Positions 31,290-39,283 of a stretch of DNA of 63,990 nucleotides are shown in pieces; the stretch's first letter is position 1, and every line of letters starts with the position of its first letter. A program made the translations under genes and the position numbers. The DNA is taken from NCBI RefSeq assembly GCF_023634765.1, contig NZ_JAMLFX010000006.1, positions 22,535 through 86,524 of the forward strand. Reading direction: 5' to 3'. The notes under the pieces were generated by a model, which was not told the DNA's origin, ran no database searches, and was given only the letters and a program-made list of their open reading frames with translations. Origin of the DNA: Pseudomonas sp. AKS31. GTDB lineage: Bacteria > Pseudomonadota > Gammaproteobacteria > Pseudomonadales > Pseudomonadaceae.

Positions 31290-33218
31290 TCAGAGGTGCT
31301 CTTGCGCCCAACTGCGGACTTCCGCATAGGGATACTCCTCCAGCCCCGCAAACCCGGTAATCGTTCGCGCCTTGAGCCTGGTAAACAACGGCACGCTGAT
31401 CCCGCACAAAAATCGCGTCAGCCGTTCCGCCGTTGGAATCAACCCGGTGTGCTGCTCATGCCTGTGGATAAAATCGCCGCACAGCGCCGCGAAGTTTTTA
31501 TCCACAAGCGCTGGCAACTCCGGTGGTGCCGGCAGCCGCGCAACCTGCCCGTGGCACACCGAACAATGCCCACACTGCTCGGGCGCATTGTGATCACCGA
31601 AATACTCGGCCAGGCGATAACCCAAGCAGCGTTCGGTGGCGAATACCTCAAGCATCGCGTGGATGCGCGCCACTTCGGCCTGCTCATGTCGGGTGAAATA
31701 TTCATGCAGCTCGGCACTCAGGACATCGCTGTCGAAGTCGCTGTTCAGCAGGCTGTAGACCTCGGTCATTTGCTTGCTTTCCAGCTCGACCCAACCCTTT
31801 TCCTGGAAGTAATCCAGCGCCTTCACTACCCGATTGCGCTCGGCGGAATATTGCGAATACATCGACTCGAAATTCACTGTGGCCCAGGTGCGCGCGCGGG
31901 TCGAGGTCTGAATGATTGCAGCGACGAAATCCCTGCGCTCACCCTCAAAACGTTCAAGCAGCACTTCGGGTTCCAGCAGGTATTTGAAACGGTATTCGGC
32001 GTAGTAGGCGTAGCGCGGTGCGATCAAACCGCGCAGTTCCAGTTGCACCAGCAAGGTCTTCAGCGGCAGTGCGCGAATGTTGCTCTGATCCGCCAGCGGC
32101 CCGAGCAGAAACTCCCACTGCCCTTCTGGTGCCGATGCCTTCAGTTCGTCGAGCACATAGCGGATGCCGTCACGCTCCGGCGTATCGCCGTATACGAAGT
32201 TTTCCAGCACATTGAGGCTGTCGCGATTGGCCAATACCAAACAGTCGGATGGCTGCCCGTCGCGCCCGGCGCGGCCAATTTCCTGACTGTAGTTTTCGAT
32301 GGATTTGGGCAGATCAAAGTGCACGACGTTGCGGATATCACTCTTGTCGATGCCCATACCGAAAGCGATCGTCGCGACGATGCAATTGGACTGCCCAGCC
32401 ATGAAGCGCTTCTGGATCGCCTCGCGTTTGTCGTGGGCCAGACCTGCGTGATACGCCTCGGCCTGAATGCCGTTACGCTCAAGGTGTTCGGCGATGTGTT
32501 CGGCGGTTTTCTGCAAGGTCACATAGACGATGCTTGGCTGCCCTGGCCGCTCGGCCATCCACTCCACCAGACGCCGCCGCTTGTCCTGGCCGCGCACCGG
32601 TTCGACCAACAGATTGAGGTTGGGCCGATAGAAGCCGGTAGTCACCACGTCAGCGTCGGCGATAGCGAATTTGGCCTGCATGTCGGCGATGACTTTCGGC
32701 GTTGCCGTGGCCGTCAGTAGCAAGGTTTGCGGGATGTTGAACTGGCGTTGGTAGTCCGGCAGTTTTAGATAGTCAGGACGGAAGTTGTGGCCCCATTCCG
32801 AGATGCAATGCGCCTCGTCGACCACCAGCAACGAGATCGGCACTTGCTGCAAAAAGTTGCGGAAGCGCTCGTTCTTCAAGCGCTCCACCGAGATCATCAG
32901 AATCTTCAGTTCACCTGAGCGGGCGCGGGCCATCACGTCATTGGCGTCATCGCGGCTCTGCGCTGAATCAATGCTGCCAGCGGAAATACCGTGTCGCTGC
33001 AAAAACGCCAACTGATCCTGCATCAGCGCCAGTAACGGCGAGACCACCAATGTCAGGTGCGGCAGCATCAGCGCCGGCAATTGATAGCAAATCGACTTGC
33101 CGGAACCGGTGGGGAAAATCGCCGCCGCCGAGCGCCCGGCCAGCACCGCGCTGATCGCGGCCTCTTGCCCGGGTCGAAACTGTGGAAAACCAAAAACCTG
33201 TTCCAGGGTGTTGTGCAT
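31290..33218 (-). CDS. recQ: RecQ-family ATP-dependent DNA helicase
   Basis: A 642-residue superfamily 2 helicase. Domain 1 has FRPGQEAAISAVLAGR, Walker A FPTGSGKSICYQ and the DEAHCISEWGHNFRPDY motif. Domain 2 has VYVTLQKTAEHIAEHL, ATIAFGMGIDKSDIR and the QEIGRAGRDGQPS motif VI. The zinc-binding RQC region shows CLGYRLAEYFGD followed by CGHCSVC. There is no clear HRDC domain at the end. It unwinds recombination intermediates. It is a single gene, flanked by repeats at both ends. Confidence 0.93.
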   Translation of the reverse strand: MHNTLEQVFGFPQFRPGQEAAISAVLAGRSAAAIFPTGSGKSICYQLPALMLPHLTLVVSPLLALMQDQLAFLQRHGISAGSIDSAQSRDDANDVMARARSGELKILMISVERLKNERFRNFLQQVPISLLVVDEAHCISEWGHNFRPDYLKLPDYQRQFNIPQTLLLTATATPKVIADMQAKFAIADADVVTTGFYRPNLNLLVEPVRGQDKRRRLVEWMAERPGQPSIVYVTLQKTAEHIAEHLERNGIQAEAYHAGLAHDKREAIQKRFMAGQSNCIVATIAFGMGIDKSDIRNVVHFDLPKSIENYSQEIGRAGRDGQPSDCLVLANRDSLNVLENFVYGDTPERDGIRYVLDELKASAPEGQWEFLLGPLADQSNIRALPLKTLLVQLELRGLIAPRYAYYAEYRFKYLLEPEVLLERFEGERRDFVAAIIQTSTRARTWATVNFESMYSQYSAERNRVVKALDYFQEKGWVELESKQMTEVYSLLNSDFDSDVLSAELHEYFTRHEQAEVARIHAMLEVFATERCLGYRLAEYFGDHNAPEQCGHCSVCHGQVARLPAPPELPALVDKNFAALCGDFIHRHEQHTGLIPTAERLTRFLCGISVPLFTRLKARTITGFAGLEEYPYAEVRSWAQEHL

Positions 33219-33341
33219 TCGCTGTCACTCCATTGACTGCTGCCATGCCAACAGCCTAGCGGGCGATCGCAGCGAGTCGAGAAAAGGTCGGGGCCAAATC
33301 GATTCGGAATGATACAGCGATTACTTGATTGCCACGGTCCC

Positions 33342-33373
33342 TGTGGGAGCGAGCCTGCTCGCGAAGAGGCCGG
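33342..33373. repeat. Single REP element
   Basis: TGTGGGAGCGAGCCTGCTCG followed by CGAAGAGGCCGG, the same core as the REP pair at 11041. It is a solitary copy between the recQ start and the end of the next gene. The rest of 33219-33397 shows nothing else. Confidence 0.88.
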
Positions 33374-33397
33374 TCAGAACAACACAACACCGGAGGT

Positions 33398-33901
33398 TCA
33401 GGGGTGCAACACCGCCACCCGCAACTGCTCATTCAGCATCTGCTCATGGACGTTTTGGCTTTTGCTCGCCCACAGCGCATGGGCCGGACTGATGTCGCCA
33501 GTGAATGCCGCCGCCAACTGCCGCAGGTCAGCGACGCTGCGCACGCGCGGGCAGAACGGTTGTTCATCACAGTTCTGGCTGGCGTTGCGATAGGTGCTCA
33601 ACAACCCCTCCCAGAGGCCGTCACGCACGCGGCGAATCGACTTCAGTTGCACGTGGGGCACACCGAGTCGCTGCTCAAGCCCTTCTTCATCCAGTGCTTC
33701 ACTGGCCAACAGGGCTTTGGCGAACATCAACACCTCCCCGCGCGACGCCGTGTCCATGCTCGCTTGGCTGATGATTGCCTCCGGCCAATCGGTGCGATCG
33801 AGACGGTCCAGCACCCATGCATTGCCAATGTCAGAGGCCATGGTCCAACGGCAAGTGCTCAGCCCGAGCAATAAAATCGCGGCCATTCGTAGCCAGTGCA
33901 T
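33398..33901 (-). CDS. Secreted hypothetical protein
   Basis: A 167-residue protein with an N-terminal signal peptide (LRMAAILLLGLSTCRWTMAS). The mature part is mostly helical and has two Cys close together (NASQNCDEQPFCPRV), which could form a disulfide. Start at the ATG at 33901. I do not recognise a family. It stands alone between recQ and the accessory island. Confidence 0.72.
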   Translation of the reverse strand: MHWLRMAAILLLGLSTCRWTMASDIGNAWVLDRLDRTDWPEAIISQASMDTASRGEVLMFAKALLASEALDEEGLEQRLGVPHVQLKSIRRVRDGLWEGLLSTYRNASQNCDEQPFCPRVRSVADLRQLAAAFTGDISPAHALWASKSQNVHEQMLNEQLRVAVLHP

Positions 33902-34204
33902 ACCTAATTCCCTTTAAGCGCGTGTCAGACGTTTGGAAACGCCCTACAGATTCTGGCGCGCACGATACAGCGGTTTACCGCGAATCGCCTGACAAACATG
34001 TAGGAATTATTACGCCTAAGGGTTTTGGCCTGAAAAAGCTGCGAAAACACGTAGGGCATTTCCTCAAAACACGGAAAAACCCCTACGAATACTGTCCATT
34101 GCGGCTGTCTTGTCCCACAGAGAAACGCCCTTCTATAGTGGCCGGCGCGGCTGCAAACACTGCACCGGCCCGCTCCAGCGCCTTCGAACAGGACACGCCT
34201 GACC
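33902..34204. other. Intergenic region upstream of the first DUF6124 gene
   Basis: Contains a perfect 7-bp inverted repeat CGTAGGG/CCCTACG (34050-34056 with 34081-34087) enclosing an A-rich loop. This may be a hairpin or operator. The leader RNA seen upstream of the second DUF6124 gene is absent here. Confidence 0.45.
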
Positions 34205-34480
34205 ATGATCAACCGCTACCGCCCCCTCAAGACTTGCTACAGCGAAAACCCGGTACTGCTTATCGACAGCCACTCCAGCCAGACTGACCTGATCAATGCC
34301 GCCGATCAGCGCCTTCGCGCGGCCGGGGACTTGCTGGAGACACTCTATTGCCTATGTTTCAAACAGGCTGATGTGAAAGATATTCCCAACATCGTTAACG
34401 CGCTTTATTTGCTGGTTCAGGATGGCTGTGACTTGCTTGAAGTTGCCAAACAAAAATCGCCCCAAACAACATACAACTAA
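34205..34480 (+). CDS. DUF6124-family protein (first copy)
   Basis: A 91-residue protein. Its conserved half reads AADQRLRAAGDLLETLYCLC, FKQADVKDIPNIVNALYLLV and QDGCDLLEVAKQ. The gene at 36079-36378 is a close paralogue, near identical in the second half. DUF6124 proteins are short helical proteins of unknown role found in Pseudomonas. Together the two copies flank a putative hydrolase gene, which suggests a duplication or a module with repeated ends. Confidence 0.8.
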   Translation: MINRYRPLKTCYSENPVLLIDSHSSQTDLINAADQRLRAAGDLLETLYCLCFKQADVKDIPNIVNALYLLVQDGCDLLEVAKQKSPQTTYN

Positions 34481-34573
34481 TCCCGCTACAAATACGGAAA
34501 CACCAACACGCTTTATTTATACATGCAGCCCGCACTAACTTGTTCGCTCTTACAACTAAACGAGAGCAACAGC

Positions 34574-35716
34574 ATGACAGTTCTAACTATATTTTTTTGC
34601 GGTACGGGTTCCAACAAGTTCGATACCGCCCATGAAAACTTCTGGGACGGTGAATTGGTTTCCACGCTGGCTGCCAACCACACCGGCCGCGAGTTCGCCG
34701 AATGGATCGTCGTCGACGGACCCGGCAGCGGCAACCTGCAAGCTGACGATCTGTTCACCAAAACCAAGGAGTACGGCCTTACGGGCACGCTGTTCGGCAA
34801 AGGCTGGGAGGAAAACGTGCAGCATGCCCTCAATATTATCAAGGGCAAATGCGACTGGCAGCGCGAGCAACTGACCGAGACTGAATACAACCGCCTCAAA
34901 GCCGCTGGCATTCCTATTGAAGACGTAAAATTCGAGGGTTCGTGGTTCTGGCGCAAATATAACTACGGTGATCGCAGCGTGACCCAACAGAAGTTACAGG
35001 AGCAAATCATCAAGACATTTCGCAAGGACGGTGTCATTCCCACTCAAGTCAATCTGGTGGGTTGGAGTCGCGGCGGGATAAGTTGCCATATGCTGGCCAA
35101 TGCAATGTTAAATGATCGAGCGCTAAACAATATTCCGGTGAATATATTTGCCCTTGATCCAGTGCCGGGCATCGGCAACTTCCAGGACGAGCGCGTCAAA
35201 CTCGGCGCCAACGTCAAAGAATATGTCGCCTTCTATGCCCGCGATGAACGCTCCAAAGGCTTCAGCTGTGTCATTCCACAAACCGCCACCGGCACCAAAA
35301 CCTGCGTGTATCCGATGGCCGGCCGCCACGCGACCATGGCCGGTAACGCCACCGCAGCCGGCGGCGTACCCACCAGCAGCGACGACCTGAAAACGCTGGT
35401 CGAGCCTGGCCGCATCGTCCGCCACCTCGCCGAAACCTGCCTCAAGCGCTGGGGCGTGCAACTGTACAAAACCCTGAACCTGAGCGAAACAGATCTGCTA
35501 CGCCTGACAGGCGCCATCGTCGCCGACGAAGCGCGCTACAAGCAGATGCACAGCGTTTCCTACACCTACTTCACCGAACTGGATAAAGGTGAGCGCTATG
35601 TTTCGCTGGGCAGTAAAGGGGTGCCGTTTTCGGCGGTGAAGGGTTCGATTTATACCCCTGCGACGGGGCTGACGACCAGTGTGCTGGATGCGGCGGCGTA
35701 TCGGGTTATTGGCTGA
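34574..35716 (+). CDS. Putative alpha/beta hydrolase with GxSxG nucleophile
   Basis: A 380-residue protein with no signal peptide. It starts with LTIFFCGTGSNKF, reminiscent of the FFDGTGN start of DUF2235/type VI lipase-effector hydrolases. A nucleophile elbow follows at VNLVGWSRGGIS (S165), a possible acid at D195 in FALDPVPGIGNF, and a possible His at H252 in GRHATMAGN. I therefore infer a Ser-Asp-His lipase or esterase. A role as a toxin or effector is possible given the island, but there is no secretion gene nearby. Start at the ATG at 34574; the frame is open to 34523. Confidence 0.75.
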   Translation: MTVLTIFFCGTGSNKFDTAHENFWDGELVSTLAANHTGREFAEWIVVDGPGSGNLQADDLFTKTKEYGLTGTLFGKGWEENVQHALNIIKGKCDWQREQLTETEYNRLKAAGIPIEDVKFEGSWFWRKYNYGDRSVTQQKLQEQIIKTFRKDGVIPTQVNLVGWSRGGISCHMLANAMLNDRALNNIPVNIFALDPVPGIGNFQDERVKLGANVKEYVAFYARDERSKGFSCVIPQTATGTKTCVYPMAGRHATMAGNATAAGGVPTSSDDLKTLVEPGRIVRHLAETCLKRWGVQLYKTLNLSETDLLRLTGAIVADEARYKQMHSVSYTYFTELDKGERYVSLGSKGVPFSAVKGSIYTPATGLTTSVLDAAAYRVIG

Positions 35717-35845
35717 AGATTCTGAGTGTGTGATTGGGCGAAAAAACCTACAGCAATGCCCTATCAGGTATTCGTCCCGTTCCTACAAGCTCAGACTCCC
35801 TAGCCGCCTATCGCGACTTGGTAAGTCAAATCTATAGTCGTGACT

Positions 35846-36060
35846 GTCGCTGCCAAATCAGCGACTCGGGCTTGGTCACCCGATTGGATCGTGTATACGC
35901 ACGCGCTGTATGCTGCCGGCACTCACTTGCCTGCGGTTTATGGTGACTGTGTTTGGGACACCTTCGGGTGTGCCGGGTATGTGCACGATCCTCACCGGTT
36001 GACCAACCCGAACACAGTCGCCTCCTGTCGCTTGGTCACGATGCGGTGGCTTCTTTCGAA
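35846..36060 (+). ncRNA. Structured RNA leader of the second DUF6124 gene (copy B)
   Basis: The architecture is as in copy A (1027-1240): hairpin GTCGCTG/CAGCGAC (35846-35852 with 35859-35865); GGG/CCC closing the loop CTTGGTCA (35871-35878); and a 16-bp stem 35942-35957 with 36007-36022. That stem encloses ACACC-TTCG-GGTGT (35958-35971) and CCGG/CCGG (35973-35976 with 35995-35998). A final hairpin TCG/CGA shows CTTGGTCA again (36031-36038). TGACCAA at 36000-36006 complements the loop. Stem bases differ from copy A but keep pairing. The DUF6124 start is at 36079. Confidence 0.75.
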
Positions 36061-36078
36061 GCAATTGAGGATTAAAAC

Positions 36079-36378
36079 ATGACAACTTGGAATCAATTCA
36101 CCACCGATCGCTACCGCCGACTCGAATCCAACCTCACCGACACCAAGCCCCTGATCATCGACACACACGCCAACCCGCAAGACACCCTCGAATGCGCCGT
36201 ACAGCGCCTGCGCGCTTCAAGCGACCTGCTAAAAACCCTCTACTGCCTCAGCTTCAAACAAGCCGACGTCGAAGACATCCCCCACATCACCCACGCCCTC
36301 TATCTGCTGACGCAGGATGGCTGTGACCTGCTGCAAGTCGCACAGCAGCAGATGCTCAACTGGAAGGCTCCAGCCTGA
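36079..36378 (+). CDS. DUF6124-family protein (second copy)
   Basis: A 99-residue paralogue of the protein at 34205. Conserved segments are RLRASSDLLKTLYCLSFKQA and DVEDIPHITHALYLLTQDGC with DLLQVAQQQ. Its N-terminal third (TTWNQFTTDRYRRLESNLTD) differs. It is expressed from behind the structured leader, unlike the first copy. Function unknown; no signal peptide or membrane segment is visible. Confidence 0.82.
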   Translation: MTTWNQFTTDRYRRLESNLTDTKPLIIDTHANPQDTLECAVQRLRASSDLLKTLYCLSFKQADVEDIPHITHALYLLTQDGCDLLQVAQQQMLNWKAPA

Positions 36379-36453
36379 AATCGAGTGATCGTATCGCTCT
36401 TATGCACTCTGTGAGAGCGATCAAAAAAACGGTAATCAAACATGGGAGCAACC

Positions 36454-36675
36454 ATGAGCAAATTCTTTGATGAGCGAATGGAAAGCGTGCGAGAAATGGA
36501 CGAAATTCTGCGTGGTGAATGTGCACCATCGCGTATATCCAAGGCTGGCAAAGTGATTCAAAAAAACCAACAGACTCTCGATGAACAGCCTCGCTTTAAG
36601 GATCGAAAATCCCCACCTATCACTCCACACGATTGCGCTACACTGGAGTCCTGCACCAAGAGACCTATGAAATGA
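36454..36675 (+). CDS. Antitoxin N-terminal relic upstream of yhfG-fic
   Basis: A 73-residue frame starting MSKFFDERMESVREMDEILR. This matches the N-terminal toxin-binding part of HigA-type antitoxins (FFDELMxSVxEMDxIxRGExxPSR), but the helix-turn-helix that should follow is missing and is replaced by an unrelated basic tail (KDRKSPPITPHDCATLESCT). It therefore looks like the remnant of an antitoxin. Its TGA overlaps the yhfG start (ATGA), so it may now serve mainly for translational coupling. GGGAG precedes the ATG. Confidence 0.5.
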   Translation: MSKFFDERMESVREMDEILRGECAPSRISKAGKVIQKNQQTLDEQPRFKDRKSPPITPHDCATLESCTKRPMK

Positions 36676-36842
36676 GCGAATTGACGTTCCAGCAGAAACA
36701 GGCTTATTACGACAAAGTACGCCGGTCAAACTATCTGGCAAGCTTACGTCTGGAAGGTTTCGATACCAGCCGTGCCGATGCCGAGAAACCGCTTCCATCA
36801 AGGGAATCGGTCATTGAAAAATATCGTCAGACTGCACGTTAA
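36672..36842 (+). CDS. yhfG: YhfG-type antitoxin of Fic
   Basis: A 56-residue protein (MSELTFQQKQAYYDKVRRSN, ending YRQTAR). The segment SLRLEG (residues 24-29) fits the (S/T)xxxE(G/N) inhibitory motif that blocks ATP binding in Fic enzymes. Small antitoxins such as YhfG and VbhA have this layout. The stop overlaps the start of fic (TAATG), so the two are translated together. Confidence 0.82.
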   Translation: MSELTFQQKQAYYDKVRRSNYLASLRLEGFDTSRADAEKPLPSRESVIEKYRQTAR

Positions 36843-37441
36843 TGATGGACAAATATGGGGTCGGACAAGACCCCTATTGCTACCCTCATAGTGATGTTCT
36901 GCGTAACTTGCTCGACATCCACTCTGAAGAAGAACTGCAAAAAGCAGAGCGAGAGCTCTCGGAAATCGCGATCAGTCAATTTCGTCTTCTCCCCCCTCCT
37001 TATGATTTAAGTGTCCTGCAGCACGCCCATAAAACTCTTTTTTGCGATGTTTACGATTGGGCCGGGCAGTTGCGTACCGTTAACATCAAAAAGGGGCAAA
37101 CATTTTTCTGCACTGCAGAGCGAATTCTTCCAGAAGCGCAAAAAATCTTTAGCGTGATGGAGCGCTCGGCGTGGTTCGCGGGAATGGGCAAACCAGAACT
37201 TGTGGTGAAAATCGCTAAGGCTTATGGCGATTTGAATGTCATCCATCCTTTTCGCGAAGGTAATGGCCGAGCGCAACGCCTATTATTTGAACAAATCATT
37301 ATTAACGCAGGCTTCCCAGTCGATTGGTGGCTGGTTGAAGATGACGCTTGGGTCCCAGCAAACATTGATGCTGTGTCATGTGATTATCGGGGGCTAGTGG
37401 CGATCTTTGACCGCTGCATTGGCGAAAAGCTGGCTCTTTAA
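36842..37441 (+). CDS. fic: Fic-domain AMPylating toxin
   Basis: A 199-residue Fic protein. The active-site motif is complete: HPFREGNGRAQR (residues 135-146) fits HxFx(D/E)GNGRxxR, with the catalytic His135. The flap and N-terminal helices (LPPPYDLSVLQHAHKTLFCD, VYDWAGQLRTVNIKKG) match the class I Fic type, which relies on a separate antitoxin. Known members transfer AMP to targets such as GyrB and ParE. The lower GC content than the surrounding genes suggests recent acquisition. Confidence 0.92.
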   Translation: MMDKYGVGQDPYCYPHSDVLRNLLDIHSEEELQKAERELSEIAISQFRLLPPPYDLSVLQHAHKTLFCDVYDWAGQLRTVNIKKGQTFFCTAERILPEAQKIFSVMERSAWFAGMGKPELVVKIAKAYGDLNVIHPFREGNGRAQRLLFEQIIINAGFPVDWWLVEDDAWVPANIDAVSCDYRGLVAIFDRCIGEKLAL

Positions 37442-37510
37442 GTGGCAGTATTCTGGTAGTTAAGGCCATTTTCTGCGGGAATATTGCCAGTTAGTCTTGT
37501 TTTCGCCCAC

Positions 37511-37540
37511 AAAAAAGCCGCCCCTAAAGGGCGGCTTTTT
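37511..37540. terminator. Bidirectional Rho-independent terminator
   Basis: GCCGCCC (37517-37523) pairs with GGGCGGC (37529-37535), flanked by AAAAAA and TTTTT. It separates the convergent fic and pckA genes. Confidence 0.93.
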
Positions 37541-37560
37541 CATTCACTACAAACCAAGTC

Positions 37561-39102
37561 TTACAACTTCGGCCCTGCAGCCTTGATCGCGTCGCTCACT
37601 TCGAACTTCTTGAAGTTCTCGATGAACAGACCGGCCAGTGCTTTGGCAGCCTCGTCGTACGCAGCCTTGTCAGCCCAGGTGTTGCGTGGGTTGAGCAGGT
37701 TGGTTTCAACGCCCGGTACGGCCAGTGGCACGTCGAGGTTGATGGTGTCGAGGTGCTCGGTGGCTGCACCGATCAGCGCGCCGCTCTGGATTGCGGCGAT
37801 CACTGCGCGGGTGGTCGGGATGTTGAAGCGCTTGCCGACGCCGTAGCCGCCGCCGGTCCAGCCGGTGTTGACCAGGTAGACCTTCGAACCGAAGCCGCGG
37901 ATGCGCTTGATCAGCAGCTCGGCGTATTCGCCGGCCGGACGCGGGAAGAACGGTGCGCCGAAGCAGGTGGAGAAGGTCGACTTGATGCCGCTGCCCGAAC
38001 CCATTTCAGTCGAGCCCACCAGTGCGGTGTAGCCGGACAGGAAGTGGTAGGCCGCTTGTTCTTCGTTGAGGATCGACACTGGCGGCAGGACGCCGGTCAG
38101 GTCGCAGGTCAGGAAGATCACAGCGTTTGGCTCGCCGCCCAGGTTCTTCTCGGAACGCTTGGCAACGTGCTCCAGCGGATACGCGGCGCGGCTGTTCTGG
38201 GTCAGGCTGACATCGGCGTAGTCGGCGTGTTTGGCGTCGTCGATGACAACGTTTTCCAGCACCGCGCCGTGCTTGATGGCTTTCCAGATCACCGGCTCGT
38301 TCTTCTCGGAGAGGTCGATGCACTTGGCATAGCAACCGCCTTCGATGTTGAACACCACGCCTTCGCCCCAGCCGTGTTCGTCGTCACCGATCAGGTAACG
38401 GCTTTCGTCGGCCGACAGGGTGGTTTTACCGGTGCCCGACAGACCGAAGAACAGGGTCACGTCGCCTTCTTCGCCGATGTTGGCAGCGCAGTGCATTGGC
38501 AGCACGTCAGCGGCCGGCAGCAGGAAGTTCTGCACGGAGAACATGGCTTTCTTCATTTCACCGGCGTAACGCATGCCGGCGATCAGCACTTTCTTCTGTG
38601 CGAAGTTGAGGATCACGCAACCATCGGAGTTGGTGCCGTCACGCTCAGGCACGCACTCGAAGTTGGCCACGTTGAGCACTTGCCACTCTTCACGACCGGC
38701 CGGGTTGTACTGGGCCGGGTTGATGAACAGGCAACGACCGAACAGATTCTGCCAGGCAGTCTGGGTGGTCATTTTCACGGCCAGGTAGTGATCTTCCGCC
38801 GCGCCTACATGCACGTGGGACACAAAGTGCTCTTGCGCGTTGTTGAAGGCTTCTACGCGAGCCCACAGCGCGTCGAACTTGTCGGCCGGGAACTTGCGGT
38901 TGATCGGGCCCCAGGCGATAGCGGCCTGGGTGGAAGGCTCTTCAACGATGAAACGGTCAACAGGCGAACGACCGGTGCGGTGACCAGTGCGAACAACCAG
39001 AGCGCCGGTATCGGCAAGCTCGCCCTCACCGCGCTGCAGGGCTTCTTTAACCAGATCATCAACACTCAGATCGGTGTACACGGCGTTATTGGCTTGCGTC
39101 AT
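37561..39102 (-). CDS. pckA: Phosphoenolpyruvate carboxykinase (ATP)
   Basis: A 513-residue enzyme that converts oxaloacetate and ATP to phosphoenolpyruvate in gluconeogenesis. Motifs are the substrate-binding RTGRSPVDRFIVEEP, the kinase loop FFGLSGTGKTTLSAD, the metal-binding DDEHGWGEGVVFNIEGGCYA, and TRAVIAAIQSGAL with VGSTEMGSGSGIKSTFS. Length equals the standard family length when starting at the ATG at 39102 (MTQANNAVYTD). The repeat pair at 39228-39256 may be part of its promoter. Confidence 0.97.
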   Translation of the reverse strand: MTQANNAVYTDLSVDDLVKEALQRGEGELADTGALVVRTGHRTGRSPVDRFIVEEPSTQAAIAWGPINRKFPADKFDALWARVEAFNNAQEHFVSHVHVGAAEDHYLAVKMTTQTAWQNLFGRCLFINPAQYNPAGREEWQVLNVANFECVPERDGTNSDGCVILNFAQKKVLIAGMRYAGEMKKAMFSVQNFLLPAADVLPMHCAANIGEEGDVTLFFGLSGTGKTTLSADESRYLIGDDEHGWGEGVVFNIEGGCYAKCIDLSEKNEPVIWKAIKHGAVLENVVIDDAKHADYADVSLTQNSRAAYPLEHVAKRSEKNLGGEPNAVIFLTCDLTGVLPPVSILNEEQAAYHFLSGYTALVGSTEMGSGSGIKSTFSTCFGAPFFPRPAGEYAELLIKRIRGFGSKVYLVNTGWTGGGYGVGKRFNIPTTRAVIAAIQSGALIGAATEHLDTINLDVPLAVPGVETNLLNPRNTWADKAAYDEAAKALAGLFIENFKKFEVSDAIKAAGPKL

Positions 39103-39227
39103 GAGGTTCCCCGTCGGCCAGTGGCCGAGTGTGCTCCAAACGTTTTGTAGTAGAAAGTCGTGCACTACTACCGCGAAAAAAGTGGGCCGGATTATGCCAG
39201 AAAAGCCCAAAAAGAGTAGGGTCCTCC

Positions 39228-39256
39228 CGTCGTAACGGCGAAATTCCGTCGTTACG
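39228..39256. promoter_or_regulatory. Direct and inverted repeat upstream of pckA
   Basis: CCGTCGTAACG (39228-39237 region) and CCGTCGTTACG (ending 39256) are direct repeats 18 bases apart, and their CGTAACG/CGTTACG cores are also inverted copies. This double symmetry about 126 bases before the pckA ATG suggests a regulator site. Confidence 0.35.
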
Positions 39257-39283
39257 CAGTGAATTTACCTGCGCTGAACCGTT

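Noticed and set aside
37753..39150. A 465-codon plus-strand frame opposite pckA
   Set aside because: It is antisense to a clear pckA gene and has the same shadow composition.
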